Below, in pieces: positions 56,852 through 64,000 of a DNA stretch of 64,000 bases (within the stretch, counting starts at the first letter, position 1; every line of letters begins with the position of its first letter). The notes below the pieces were generated by a model, which saw only the letters and a program-made list of their open reading frames with translations, was not told the DNA's origin and did not search any database. Position numbers and translations under genes: made by a program. The stretch is from a virus: the IMG/VR virus record IMGVR_UViG_3300032308_002775, positions 1-64,000 of that record; one strand, 5' to 3'.

Positions 56852-57868
56852 ATGGTCGTCATCGCCACGCCGAATCCGTACCCCCAGGTGCCGTATCCCG
56901 AGCCCCAACTCTCCAACGGGCAGCTCAATCCGGTTCCCTGCGCCGGGCAGAACATTGTCAGCGCCCCGATCTCCACGGTGAACGGTGCCCCGGTTTACGG
57001 CCGCATGCGGGCCGTCAACTTCACCCAAGGGCAATGCGGCTTTCTGGACTGGCAGATGCACGACAAGGACGGGCACCCAGTCAATTTGGAGCCCTGCGGC
57101 CTTACGGACGGCTCCCAGAGCGTTGCTGACGCCGATTTCAAGGTCGTCCTGCGGCTCAAGGAGCAGCTCGCGCTGGGCAACGCCAAGCGCCCCCTGGAAG
57201 TCGAGGCGGCCATCGTGGACGCGTCCGAGGGGCGCGTACGGGCCGAGCTGACCAAAGGCATGACCGACCTGCCCGGCGTTTACTACGGCGAGATGGCCCT
57301 GGTGAGCACGCAGGCCGAGGCTGCCGGGCAGCCCTGCGTCATCTTCTCGAACATCTTCTCGGTAATCATCAACCGCGGCACCTTCGCGCCCCAGGGCCAG
57401 GAGGGCGGCCCGCCGTCGATTGCTGAGATTCGCCTGCACCTCCGGGACAGTGCGCCCGGGGAAAGCTACCTGCTCGACAACCTGATGTTCGACGACGCCG
57501 AGATCGCTCTGGCCATCGCCCGGCCAATCATGTACTGGAACGAGACGCCGCCACCCCTGGACGACAACTACAACACCCAGAACTTCCCCTTCCGCTACCA
57601 CTGGCTCGAGGGAATCTGCGCCAACCTGTTCATGATGGTCGCCGAGCAGTTCCGCCGTAACGACTTCCAGTACGCCGCCGCGGGTTTGCAGATCAACGAC
57701 CAGAACAAGTCCCAGGCTTATGAGCAGGCCGGGCAGATGCGCTGGCAGGCCTACCGGGAGTGGGTTCGGGCCACCAAGGCCACGATCAACCTCGAGAGCT
57801 GCTACGGCGAGGTCACGAGCACCTACAAGTACTCGGCCTACACCAGCGGCGCCAGGATGCGCTACTAA
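56852..57868 (+). CDS. Head-tail connector or neck protein
   Basis: 338 residues. N-terminal Pro-rich arm (NPYPQVPYPEPQLSNGQLNP), a beta-rich domain with several Cys (CGFLDWQMHDKDGHP), and a long helical C-terminal part ending in TSTYKYSAYTSGARMRY. A beta-tripod-like plus connector layout would suit a neck protein, and the place between capsid and sheath supports it. Not a recognised family. Confidence 0.5.
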   Translation: MVVIATPNPYPQVPYPEPQLSNGQLNPVPCAGQNIVSAPISTVNGAPVYGRMRAVNFTQGQCGFLDWQMHDKDGHPVNLEPCGLTDGSQSVADADFKVVLRLKEQLALGNAKRPLEVEAAIVDASEGRVRAELTKGMTDLPGVYYGEMALVSTQAEAAGQPCVIFSNIFSVIINRGTFAPQGQEGGPPSIAEIRLHLRDSAPGESYLLDNLMFDDAEIALAIARPIMYWNETPPPLDDNYNTQNFPFRYHWLEGICANLFMMVAEQFRRNDFQYAAAGLQINDQNKSQAYEQAGQMRWQAYREWVRATKATINLESCYGEVTSTYKYSAYTSGARMRY

Positions 57869-58053
57869 AACGGGCGGGAAACGCGGGCATATTACATGCT
57901 CCCTGGTTTTGCGGTCAGGGGGGCTTCCGAGGCACATTTTGGCGCGGTAGATTCACGCCAATCTGTGAAACGGGGTTAGATATCTTTGGCGGCCCTATTT
58001 TGGGGCGCCGGGGAGCTGGGCACTTTCCCAGTCACCTGCGGAGGAGACCGACC
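57869..58053 (+). other. Non-coding gap of 185 bases
   Basis: Holds palindrome site 12 and a short hairpin CTGGG/CCCAG (58016-58031). There is no believable reading frame or clear promoter. The ribosome binding site of the next gene (GGAGGAGA) starts at 58040. Confidence 0.6.
57976..57987. repeat. GATATC palindrome site 12 (TTAGATATCTTT)
   Basis: Two-mismatch copy in non-coding DNA upstream of a small virion gene. Confidence 0.55.
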
Positions 58054-58344
58054 ATGCCAGTGGTGATGGTCAACAAAGAAACCCAGATTGCTCTGCGCGC
58101 CATTCGCGACATCAACAAGCGGACGAACGGTCAGCTTGTCGAGAAAGCCGTGGAGAAGGCGCGGGGAGAGACCGTGGAGAGCCTGGGTTTGGGCGAGGCG
58201 CTGGCTCAAGCGATTCGTATCGCCTACGCGCCGTTCGTCATGCTGGCGCCGCCGCCCACGGTGGCGCTGCTCAACGCCTTCATGGCCAAGGTCGATTGGA
58301 ACTATATCGTCGACAACCTTCTGATCCGGCCGGAGCTGAACTAA
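58054..58344 (+). CDS. Small protein, paralogue A
   Basis: 96 residues, helical. The second half (IRIAYAPFVMLAPPPTVALL then VDWNYIVDNLL) aligns with the next protein (IRLAYMSLNAVFLPVAPQFL then IDWVGIARQRM), so the two arose by tandem duplication. GGAGG is 10 bases before the ATG. Role unknown; the site suggests tail or neck assembly. Confidence 0.55.
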   Translation: MPVVMVNKETQIALRAIRDINKRTNGQLVEKAVEKARGETVESLGLGEALAQAIRIAYAPFVMLAPPPTVALLNAFMAKVDWNYIVDNLLIRPELN

Positions 58345-58631
58345 TGAGCCAAACGGCGCAACTGAATCAGATGAGCACGCTGATCCTAGATTGGATCCGC
58401 AGCATGGACGCCGAGGAAGGCCCCACGCTCCGAGAGGTCACGGAACAGTTCGGCTACGAGGGCGACATCGAGAAGATCGGCGAGTCGATTCGTCTGGCTT
58501 ACATGAGCCTGAACGCCGTGTTCTTGCCCGTGGCGCCGCAGTTCCTGCGCGCCGTCTTCGACGACTGCGTCGCCCAAATCGACTGGGTCGGCATCGCTCG
58601 GCAGCGGATGGCCGAGACCAAAAACGAATGA
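58344..58631 (+). CDS. Small protein, paralogue B
   Basis: 95 residues starting on TAATG with its paralogue. Rich in hydrophobic and acidic residues, with FLPVAPQFLRAVFDDCVAQI replacing the matching PPPTVALLNAFMAKV. The pair may form a heterodimer. Confidence 0.55.
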   Translation: MSQTAQLNQMSTLILDWIRSMDAEEGPTLREVTEQFGYEGDIEKIGESIRLAYMSLNAVFLPVAPQFLRAVFDDCVAQIDWVGIARQRMAETKNE

Positions 58632-58647
58632 ACTTCAGAAAAGCGTT

Positions 58648-58685
58648 CGCGCACCGCCCTTCGGGGCGGGCGCGGCGTTTTTCTT
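58648..58685 (+). terminator. Intrinsic terminator
   Basis: CGCG and CCGCCC pair with GGGCGG and CGCG around a TTCG tetraloop (58648-58674), followed by GCG and five T (58678-58682). Classical intrinsic terminator, the best in the window. A TACAAT (58705-58710) follows closely and may be a -10 box for the next gene. Confidence 0.8.
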
Positions 58686-58716
58686 AGCTATCAGCGCGCC
58701 CAGCTACAATAAGCCT

Positions 58717-60024
58717 ATGTCCAGCTTCAAGCGCTTATTTCCGTTCCGCCAGGTGGCCGTGGATCACATGGTCCGCGGCGTCACCCGGGTCTGGTGGCAG
58801 CTGGAGCGCAACTTTAACGACCCCGGCCCGTACGTCTTCCAGCTCCAGTACGGCAACACGCCGCTCAACGACGCCACGGACTGGCGCAACGTCGGCAGCC
58901 CAGTCACCGACGGCTACGTGGCCTACGACGACGCTTGGCGCGCTGCCGGGACGGACATCGTCACCCATTACCGGGTAACACTGACGACCGAGAAAGATAT
59001 CTATGTCAGCGCCCCGGTGAACTGCTTCGGGGAGCTGGCCGAGCGCGACTGGAACATCGCCCGGGAGATCATCCGCAAGGAGCAGCTGCGCCACAAGTAT
59101 GTCTCGGTCTCGGGCTACCTGATCAAGCCGTTCCGTTTCGGGCGGCCCTGCACCCGCTGCCGCGACCAGCTCACCGGCGAAGTGCTCGATTCCAACTGCC
59201 CGGTCTGCTCGGGAACCGGCTTCGAAGTCGGCTACCACCCGGCTCTGCCGCTGCAATGCTGGGACGTGGCGCCCTATACGATTACTGAGGATCAGGAGAT
59301 TAACTCCCTGGGCACGACCCGCAAAGACCACATGACGCGGGCCCGGGTAATTGGCTTTCCGACGCTCAACACCAACGATATCTGGGTTAACGGCACCTCC
59401 GACGAGCGTTGGATCATCCACAGCATTAAGGTCGCCGCGGCCATTCGGGGCGTGCCGCTGATCTACGAGGTTGAAATGGGTTTGGTGCCCCTAACCAACG
59501 CGATCTACGCGCTGGAAGTGGGCGGCGAGCCTCCGGAGCGCCCAGGCCCGACCCTGCCGATCATTGGTTGCGGCTCCGTGGTGGTCGACCACAATTACGG
59601 CGGCGTCGATAACCTGACTTACCGGGATGCCACCGGCTACAGCATCGTCGGCGCTAACGTCTATGTGTTTCCCAAAGATATCTTTGACGCCGCCTACCCG
59701 GACTTGCCCAACCGAAACCTGGCCGTCGCCGGAACCACGACGCGCGTTAACGGCCGCTGGACTGAGTCGCTACTCCTGAATCCGGGCGACTACGCCGTCC
59801 TGTATGAAAAGCCCGGCGAGTGGGGACCGGACACCGATCTGATTACTGTGGTTCCCGCTGACGCGGAAAGCTCCTTTACCTGGGTGCCGAACATCGCCCT
59901 GGCCGCCGAGGAGGGCAGCTCGATTCCTGACGCCACGCTGGCCACAGAGTCGAGCGAGGCGGTCACCACCGAGACCGAGGAAAAGGTTCGGGCGCCGCTG
60001 GACGACGATTTCTGGGCCTTCTAA
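58717..60024 (+). CDS. Virion/tail protein with CxxC zinc motifs
   Basis: 435 residues. An N-terminal beta-rich domain (VWWQLERNFNDPGPYVFQLQ) resembles an Ig-like/FN3 unit. Then PCTRCRDQLTGEVLDSNCPVC gives paired CxxC for zinc. The C-terminal half is beta-rich (YSIVGANVYVFPKDIFDAAY) and ends in an acidic tail (EEKVRAPLDDDFWAF). It lies between connector and sheath genes, so a tail-completion or baseplate role is plausible. It carries two palindrome copies. Confidence 0.5.
   Translation: MSSFKRLFPFRQVAVDHMVRGVTRVWWQLERNFNDPGPYVFQLQYGNTPLNDATDWRNVGSPVTDGYVAYDDAWRAAGTDIVTHYRVTLTTEKDIYVSAPVNCFGELAERDWNIAREIIRKEQLRHKYVSVSGYLIKPFRFGRPCTRCRDQLTGEVLDSNCPVCSGTGFEVGYHPALPLQCWDVAPYTITEDQEINSLGTTRKDHMTRARVIGFPTLNTNDIWVNGTSDERWIIHSIKVAAAIRGVPLIYEVEMGLVPLTNAIYALEVGGEPPERPGPTLPIIGCGSVVVDHNYGGVDNLTYRDATGYSIVGANVYVFPKDIFDAAYPDLPNRNLAVAGTTTRVNGRWTESLLLNPGDYAVLYEKPGEWGPDTDLITVVPADAESSFTWVPNIALAAEEGSSIPDATLATESSEAVTTETEEKVRAPLDDDFWAF
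58993..59004. repeat. GATATC palindrome site 13 (AAAGATATCTAT)
   Basis: One-mismatch copy read as K-D-I-Y, 681 bases before site 14 in the same gene. Confidence 0.65.
59673..59686. repeat. GATATC palindrome site 14 (CAAAGATATCTTTG)
   Basis: Perfect 14-base copy read as K-D-I-F. Confidence 0.7.
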
Positions 60025-60053
60025 TAGCGCGCAACTGTTAAACCGTGTATCGT

Positions 60054-60212
60054 ATGGATAACGACAAGAAACCAAGCCCGATGCTCCCCAAGATCAAGCT
60101 CCGGGGCGCGAAAATCCGGATGCTGCCCCAAATAAAGCTGCGCGGTGAAAGCGCGGCAAAGGACGGCTCGCGTGACCGACTGCAACGACCTGCCGAATCC
60201 GCCGGAAGTTGA
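60054..60212 (+). CDS. Possible 52-residue basic peptide
   Basis: Starts MDNDKKPSPMLPKIKLRGAK and contains a repeated MLP(K/Q)IKLRG. No ribosome binding site and a 41-base overlap with the next gene. Could be a real small gene or just the leader. Confidence 0.25.
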   Translation: MDNDKKPSPMLPKIKLRGAKIRMLPQIKLRGESAAKDGSRDRLQRPAESAGS

Positions 60213-60885
60213 GGCGCTGTTCCCCGAGGGGAGCGTGCCGGAACCGCGCCTGAACAAGGTCAGTGCGCTGTGTTCCTACGGTATGCGGCCGCACGTTATG
60301 ACCGGCCTGATCCGGCAGCTGCTGCTCGGGCACTTTTCGGACCCAGACAATATTGAAGAACCCCGCGTCCGGCGGCAGCTGGCTGAGATCGGCATGTGGC
60401 GGCCGAGTGATAACGGTTTGAACGCGGGCGGCATTCTGATAGAAAGTATTACGCGTTGGCAACCCGCAACCGCTGACAAGCGCCCGGCTGTGTTAATTCG
60501 CAGAAATTCCTGGCGTTGGCAGCGGCAAGGAGTTGGCGACCAAATCGGCGGCAATGTATACGAGGGTTCGCTGAGCTACGCCGGAATGTGGGAGGGCAGC
60601 CACACGTTGTTCTGCCTCTGTCCGAGCGGTGCCGAAACCGAGTTCCTTGCCACGGAAGTCGTTAAGTTTTTACACCAATTCTCCCCCTGGATTCGCGAGC
60701 AGATGAATCTTCACCGGTTCATGGTGAGCGAAGTTGGCGGGATCGGAGAAGTTCAAGAAGCGTTACAGGGTTACGCCGTTCCTGTAACGGTTGCATATGT
60801 TGCCGAGGAAGCCTGGACGCTCCAGCCGTATGCGCCGCGCCTTAAGCGGATTGTTCTGAAGGCGACTGACCTCTTGTCGTACTAA
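60172..60885 (+). CDS. Tail protein upstream of the sheath
   Basis: 237 residues. GTG at 60172 has AAAGGA eight bases upstream. Rich in beta strands and aromatic residues (RNSWRWQRQGVGDQIGGNVY). A tail terminator or similar sheath-end protein often occupies this place in myoviruses. No motif confirms it. Confidence 0.5.
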   Translation: MTDCNDLPNPPEVEALFPEGSVPEPRLNKVSALCSYGMRPHVMTGLIRQLLLGHFSDPDNIEEPRVRRQLAEIGMWRPSDNGLNAGGILIESITRWQPATADKRPAVLIRRNSWRWQRQGVGDQIGGNVYEGSLSYAGMWEGSHTLFCLCPSGAETEFLATEVVKFLHQFSPWIREQMNLHRFMVSEVGGIGEVQEALQGYAVPVTVAYVAEEAWTLQPYAPRLKRIVLKATDLLSY

Positions 60886-60991
60886 GGAAAACCAATCACC
60901 CGCGTGAACAGGTATTTTTTTTCATGACAACGGGTTGGATATACTAACCCAGTCACTACCGTTCACGACACTAGGCATGGAGGCCTGACGC
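60886..60991 (+). promoter_or_regulatory. Leader before the tail sheath
   Basis: 106 bases containing TATACT (60940-60945) without a convincing -35. The ribosome binding site GGAGG (60979-60983) is eight bases before the ATG. TATACT also occurs in the 10350-10428 leader. Confidence 0.35.
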
Positions 60992-63811
60992 ATGTCGAGC
61001 TACGTCAAACCACAAGTTCTTGTTTTTCAAGAATTCCGGATCGTCCCGACCGAGATCACTGAGCCGCTTCGCGCTCACGTCTCCGGCCCGCACGGCGTCC
61101 TGCATCGTTACAGCGACGTCGACGAAAAGCCGCTCTGCAGGCTGGGTCTCTATGACTACCTGAGCGACGTTTGCTACGCCTGGCCGGACCGGCTTCCCGG
61201 TTCGCGCGTCGACACGGGTTACACCAAGCTCTACATCGACGATGCGCTGCTCCTTTATTACGAGCACACGCTCGGCGAAACCGACACCGCGATCACCGCC
61301 GTCTCGGGCCGGACGAACTGGATCGAGGCCAGCGATCTGGCGTTCAAGAGCAACGGCGCGGCGTACCCGCGTAGCTCTGTTTTCGCTGATCGCGATGTGC
61401 AGCTCGGCGACGTTGTTCAGCTTCGCGCTGTCAGCCCCGACTCGGATTGCGAAGAGACGGTCCTTAACACCATTGTGACCGGCTTCGCGAGCGAGACCGT
61501 GGCGGCGGATGTCGGCGCAGCGTCGAACGACGACGACAACCAGGGAACCATCTCGGCCGACACCGACTGGGAAAAGATCGGCGGGCCGGACAACTGCGTC
61601 GACATCGATTCGGTTGACGGCACAGCCTACGACGGCCGCGTCCCGGGCGACGTGACCGAAGAGTACACCATCACCGTGGTCAAGAGCTCTGTCCCGGGCT
61701 GCGCTGCCGCCCGGCTGCGCGTCCGCTCGGCCAGCGGCAACGACGATCAGGACGAGGTGGTGCCGGAGGATTTCGGCACCCCGACGCCGATCGGCACCCG
61801 CGGGCTGACGGTGACGTTCGACTACGACCCCGATTCGGGTTGCTCGCTCTCGGCCGATGAAGCCGAAGTGGCTCCTGATGCGTTTGTCGTGGGTCAGCGG
61901 TGGCAGGTCACCGTGCAGCAGGCGTTCACCGAGGTTAACGCGACTTCGGGTGGCGACTACGTGGGCGACAAGAACGACATCTACGTCGTTGAGTGCACCA
62001 AGGGCGGCACGTGGGCCGAGCTTCCCGAGATCACCGTCCGTACGGTGAAGGGACTCGACTTCTCTGGCCCGACCGAGGTCACCGGCGCGACCACGTTCGT
62101 GAGCATTGGCTCTAAGGGCGTGGAGATCAAGTTCCACGGCGCCACGGAGTCCACGAGCGTCCCTGCGCTTCGCAAGGGCGACAAGTGGTACATCACGGTG
62201 CTTTCCAGCCAGGCTGGCTCGGTGCGCCGATTGATCCTCCGGGATGATATCCCGGTGGACATGGTCGACGCCGCCGACATGGATCTGCGCCTGTTCATTA
62301 AGGACAACATCCAGGTCTCGGAGAATCGGATCGGGTTTGCGCCCCAGACGAACTACGAGCAGGAGCCCACGCAGATCTGCGTGCATGAAGGCGTCATCGC
62401 TTACCACCCCGAGTGGACGAGCGGCGGCGTCGAGCAGCCGCTTGAAGTGCGCGCGGGCACGCTGTACGTCGAGTACCGCGAGTGGCTCACCGACCTCGCC
62501 GACGAGGTAAACGCGATTGGCGACGTGGCCGACCTTGACCAGATCAAGGGCCAGCTCCACCCCGATAACCCGCTGAAGTGGGGCGTTTACAAGGCGCTCT
62601 CCAACAGCAACGGGACCGTGGTGAAGTACACGGCAGTTGCCGAGCCGGAAGACCTCGACAGCTGGGTCCAGGTGCTCGAGCGGGTCAAGGGCCGGGACGA
62701 TCTTTACAACCTCGTCCCGCTGACCTTCGACCGTCGGGTGCAGAACCTGTACGCGGCCCAGATCGACGCCGAGTCCAGCGAAATCAACAACAACTGGAAG
62801 AGCGGCTTCTTCGCTCTGAAGGCTGTGACGAGCAAGATGATCGTCGGCGAAGGCGCCACGATCGCCGGTGTCTCGGGCAACACGATTGCCGACCCGGTCC
62901 TCGCGACCCTTTCGGACGATCCCAACGCCACCAACACGCAGTACACGCTGCTCCGGGTGCTTGAGGGGTCGGGCTACTTCATCACCAACAACGTCCAGCC
63001 GGGCGACCTCGTCCGGTATCTGTACACGACGGACGCGTTCGGTGAGGAGCAGTACGAGGAGTTCGTGGTGGATCGCGTGGTCTCCGAGAACTCGCTCGTG
63101 CTGTTCTCCGGCGCCGACGCTGCGGTCACCGTGGCGGCTCGCGTCGAGATTTACCACAACCTCAACCGCAACGAGATCGCCGACGATCTGGCCGAGCAGG
63201 CCGGATCGCTGTCGAATCGCCGGGTCTGCGCCGTGTGGCCTGATCAGGTGGGCGAGGCGGGCACGCTGATGCCGGGTTACTACCTGGCCGCGGCGCTGGC
63301 CGGTCTTGCTTCGGGCGTTGTCCCGCAGCAGGGTCTCACGAACGTCGAGGTCGCCGGTTTCGACGACTTCACGCGCAGCTACAAGTACTTCAACGAGACG
63401 CAGCTGAATCGGATGGCCGAGGCGGGAGTGTGGATTGTGACTGAAGATCGCGACGGTACGCCGCACTCGCGGCATGCGCTGACGACGGACAACCTCGACC
63501 TGAACCGTCGGGAAGAGATGATCCGCCGCAACGTGGACTCGATGTCGTACCTGTTCCTGCGTCGGTTGCGTCCGTACATCGGCCGCACCAATGCCACGCC
63601 GGGAATGGTCGACCTGCTCGCGAACGAAGTCACCGAGCTGATCGACTTCTTCAAGTCGAATGGCGTGACCGCGGAACTCGGCTCGCAGCTCATCGACGGC
63701 ACGATTCGGATCCTCCGCATTCACCCGCTGTTGCGCGATCGGATCGAGATTGTCCTCGATCTGGTGGTCCCGGCACCGCTCAACAACATCGAACTCCACC
63801 TTGTTGTCTGA
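60992..63811 (+). CDS. Contractile tail sheath protein
   Basis: 939 residues. The C-terminal 200 carry the sheath signature: RRVCAVWPDQVGEAGTLMPG, YYLAAALAGLASGVVPQQGL, VAGFDDFTRSYKYFNETQLN, AGVWIVTEDRDGTPHSRHAL and RNVDSMSYLFLRRLRPYIGR. These match the conserved C-terminal domain that joins neighbouring subunits. The N-terminal two thirds have several beta-rich insertions, making it about 1.4 times a typical T4 sheath (659 residues). It makes this phage a myovirus. A GGAGG site precedes the ATG. Confidence 0.9.
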   Translation: MSSYVKPQVLVFQEFRIVPTEITEPLRAHVSGPHGVLHRYSDVDEKPLCRLGLYDYLSDVCYAWPDRLPGSRVDTGYTKLYIDDALLLYYEHTLGETDTAITAVSGRTNWIEASDLAFKSNGAAYPRSSVFADRDVQLGDVVQLRAVSPDSDCEETVLNTIVTGFASETVAADVGAASNDDDNQGTISADTDWEKIGGPDNCVDIDSVDGTAYDGRVPGDVTEEYTITVVKSSVPGCAAARLRVRSASGNDDQDEVVPEDFGTPTPIGTRGLTVTFDYDPDSGCSLSADEAEVAPDAFVVGQRWQVTVQQAFTEVNATSGGDYVGDKNDIYVVECTKGGTWAELPEITVRTVKGLDFSGPTEVTGATTFVSIGSKGVEIKFHGATESTSVPALRKGDKWYITVLSSQAGSVRRLILRDDIPVDMVDAADMDLRLFIKDNIQVSENRIGFAPQTNYEQEPTQICVHEGVIAYHPEWTSGGVEQPLEVRAGTLYVEYREWLTDLADEVNAIGDVADLDQIKGQLHPDNPLKWGVYKALSNSNGTVVKYTAVAEPEDLDSWVQVLERVKGRDDLYNLVPLTFDRRVQNLYAAQIDAESSEINNNWKSGFFALKAVTSKMIVGEGATIAGVSGNTIADPVLATLSDDPNATNTQYTLLRVLEGSGYFITNNVQPGDLVRYLYTTDAFGEEQYEEFVVDRVVSENSLVLFSGADAAVTVAARVEIYHNLNRNEIADDLAEQAGSLSNRRVCAVWPDQVGEAGTLMPGYYLAAALAGLASGVVPQQGLTNVEVAGFDDFTRSYKYFNETQLNRMAEAGVWIVTEDRDGTPHSRHALTTDNLDLNRREEMIRRNVDSMSYLFLRRLRPYIGRTNATPGMVDLLANEVTELIDFFKSNGVTAELGSQLIDGTIRILRIHPLLRDRIEIVLDLVVPAPLNNIELHLVV

Positions 63812-63833
63812 GATCACTTAGGAGAAAGAATCT

Positions 63834-64000
63834 ATGGCTAATAGCGCATTTGCAGCTGGCGGCGGTAAGGACCAGTTTTTCAACGGTGCCTTTCGCGCTG
63901 ACGATGTGAAGTTGACGTGGACCGGCGGTGGCGCGGGAGAGGGCGCGCTCGTGCAGAGCGCCCAGTGGACCTGCCAGCGGACGGTAAACATGCTGTACGA
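63834..64000 (+). CDS. Tail tube protein (partial)
   Basis: The first 55 residues or so before the window edge (ANSAFAAGGGKDQFFNGAFR). AGGAG is about ten bases before the ATG. Order sheath then tube is standard for contractile tails; QWTCQRTVNM looks like an early tube strand. The product continues past the window. Confidence 0.6.
   Translation, partial: MANSAFAAGGGKDQFFNGAFRADDVKLTWTGGGAGEGALVQSAQWTCQRTVNMLY

Noticed and set aside
890-59686. GATATC as merely an EcoRV site
   Set aside because: GATATC also occurs without the A/T flanks (for example 18182, 21152, 51460, 59387), but those lack the symmetric AAA/TTT arms. The extended palindrome, not the hexamer, is enriched.
60971-63817. Very long reading frame on the minus strand opposite the tail sheath (948 codons), and similar long antisense frames opposite the fibre, polymerase and 11890 genes
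   Set aside because: They mirror highly biased GC-rich genes, have no ribosome binding sites or recognisable domains, and are low complexity. They are shadows of the real genes.
1-64000. CRISPR arrays, insertion sequences, transposases or integrase/att sites
   Set aside because: Tandem repeats found are all inside fibre, Gly-rich or Ala/Gln-rich genes without spacers. No transposase or integrase domain was recognised.

Overview
The window is one contiguous, gene-dense stretch of a large, GC-rich double-stranded DNA tailed-phage genome. Every gene I can support is on the + strand. Genes overlap or nearly touch (ATGA, GTGA and TAATG junctions), and many starts have a strong GGAGG-type ribosome binding site. 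A contractile tail-sheath protein makes it a myovirus; the major capsid, scaffold, candidate prohead protease, connector and fibre genes fit this. Host and phage genus cannot be read from the sequence. The presence of a phage multisubunit RNA polymerase and many accessory enzymes suggests a jumbo-type phage, but only part of the genome is here and no large terminase, DNA polymerase or tape measure was recognised.

Layout. 0-3.7 kb: sulfotransferase, glycosyltransferase, a tRNA with anticodon CAU, an HNH nuclease and a TibC-like heptosyltransferase. 3.7-10.4 kb: tail-fibre block with mosaic internal repeats, a YadA-head-like fibre and a LamG-like lectin domain. 10.4-18 kb: small enzymes (HExxH peptidase, zinc ribbon, MazG-like pyrophosphohydrolase, cupin, PhoH ATPase, ferritin-like protein) and a large Ala/Gln-rich protein. 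18-25.6 kb: a second glycan module (glycosyltransferase-methyltransferase fusion, GT9-like, GT25, HAD, five-bladed-propeller glycosidase-like) around a membrane peptide, a HAD phosphatase and an actin-like ATPase. 25.6-26.0 kb: a non-coding gap that folds into a strongly structured RNA. 26-34.7 kb: membrane and secreted proteins, including holin-like proteins, a PAS sensor, a 2H phosphoesterase, a matrixin metalloprotease with a cysteine switch, and a papain-like protease. 36.8-44.1 kb: RNA polymerase as a beta/beta' fusion plus a separate beta' C-terminal gene. 44.2-64 kb: virion assembly (unknown large structural proteins, protease, scaffold, decoration protein, major capsid, connectors, sheath, tube).

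How it may work together. The polymerase sits inside the structural region, so it could be packaged in the virion or used for late transcription. The sulfo-, glycosyl-, heptosyl- and methyltransferases probably decorate a surface glycan, either on the virion or on the host. The two secreted-type proteases with nearby holin-like proteins look like an envelope-breaching or lysis module with no recognisable muramidase.

The strongest unexplained signal is a palindrome, AAAGATATCTTT. It occurs seven times exactly and about fourteen times with close variants, in intergenic DNA and in all three reading frames. This points to selection on the DNA itself. The structured RNA at about 25.75-26.02 kb and the split/fused polymerase are the other two candidates for new biology.
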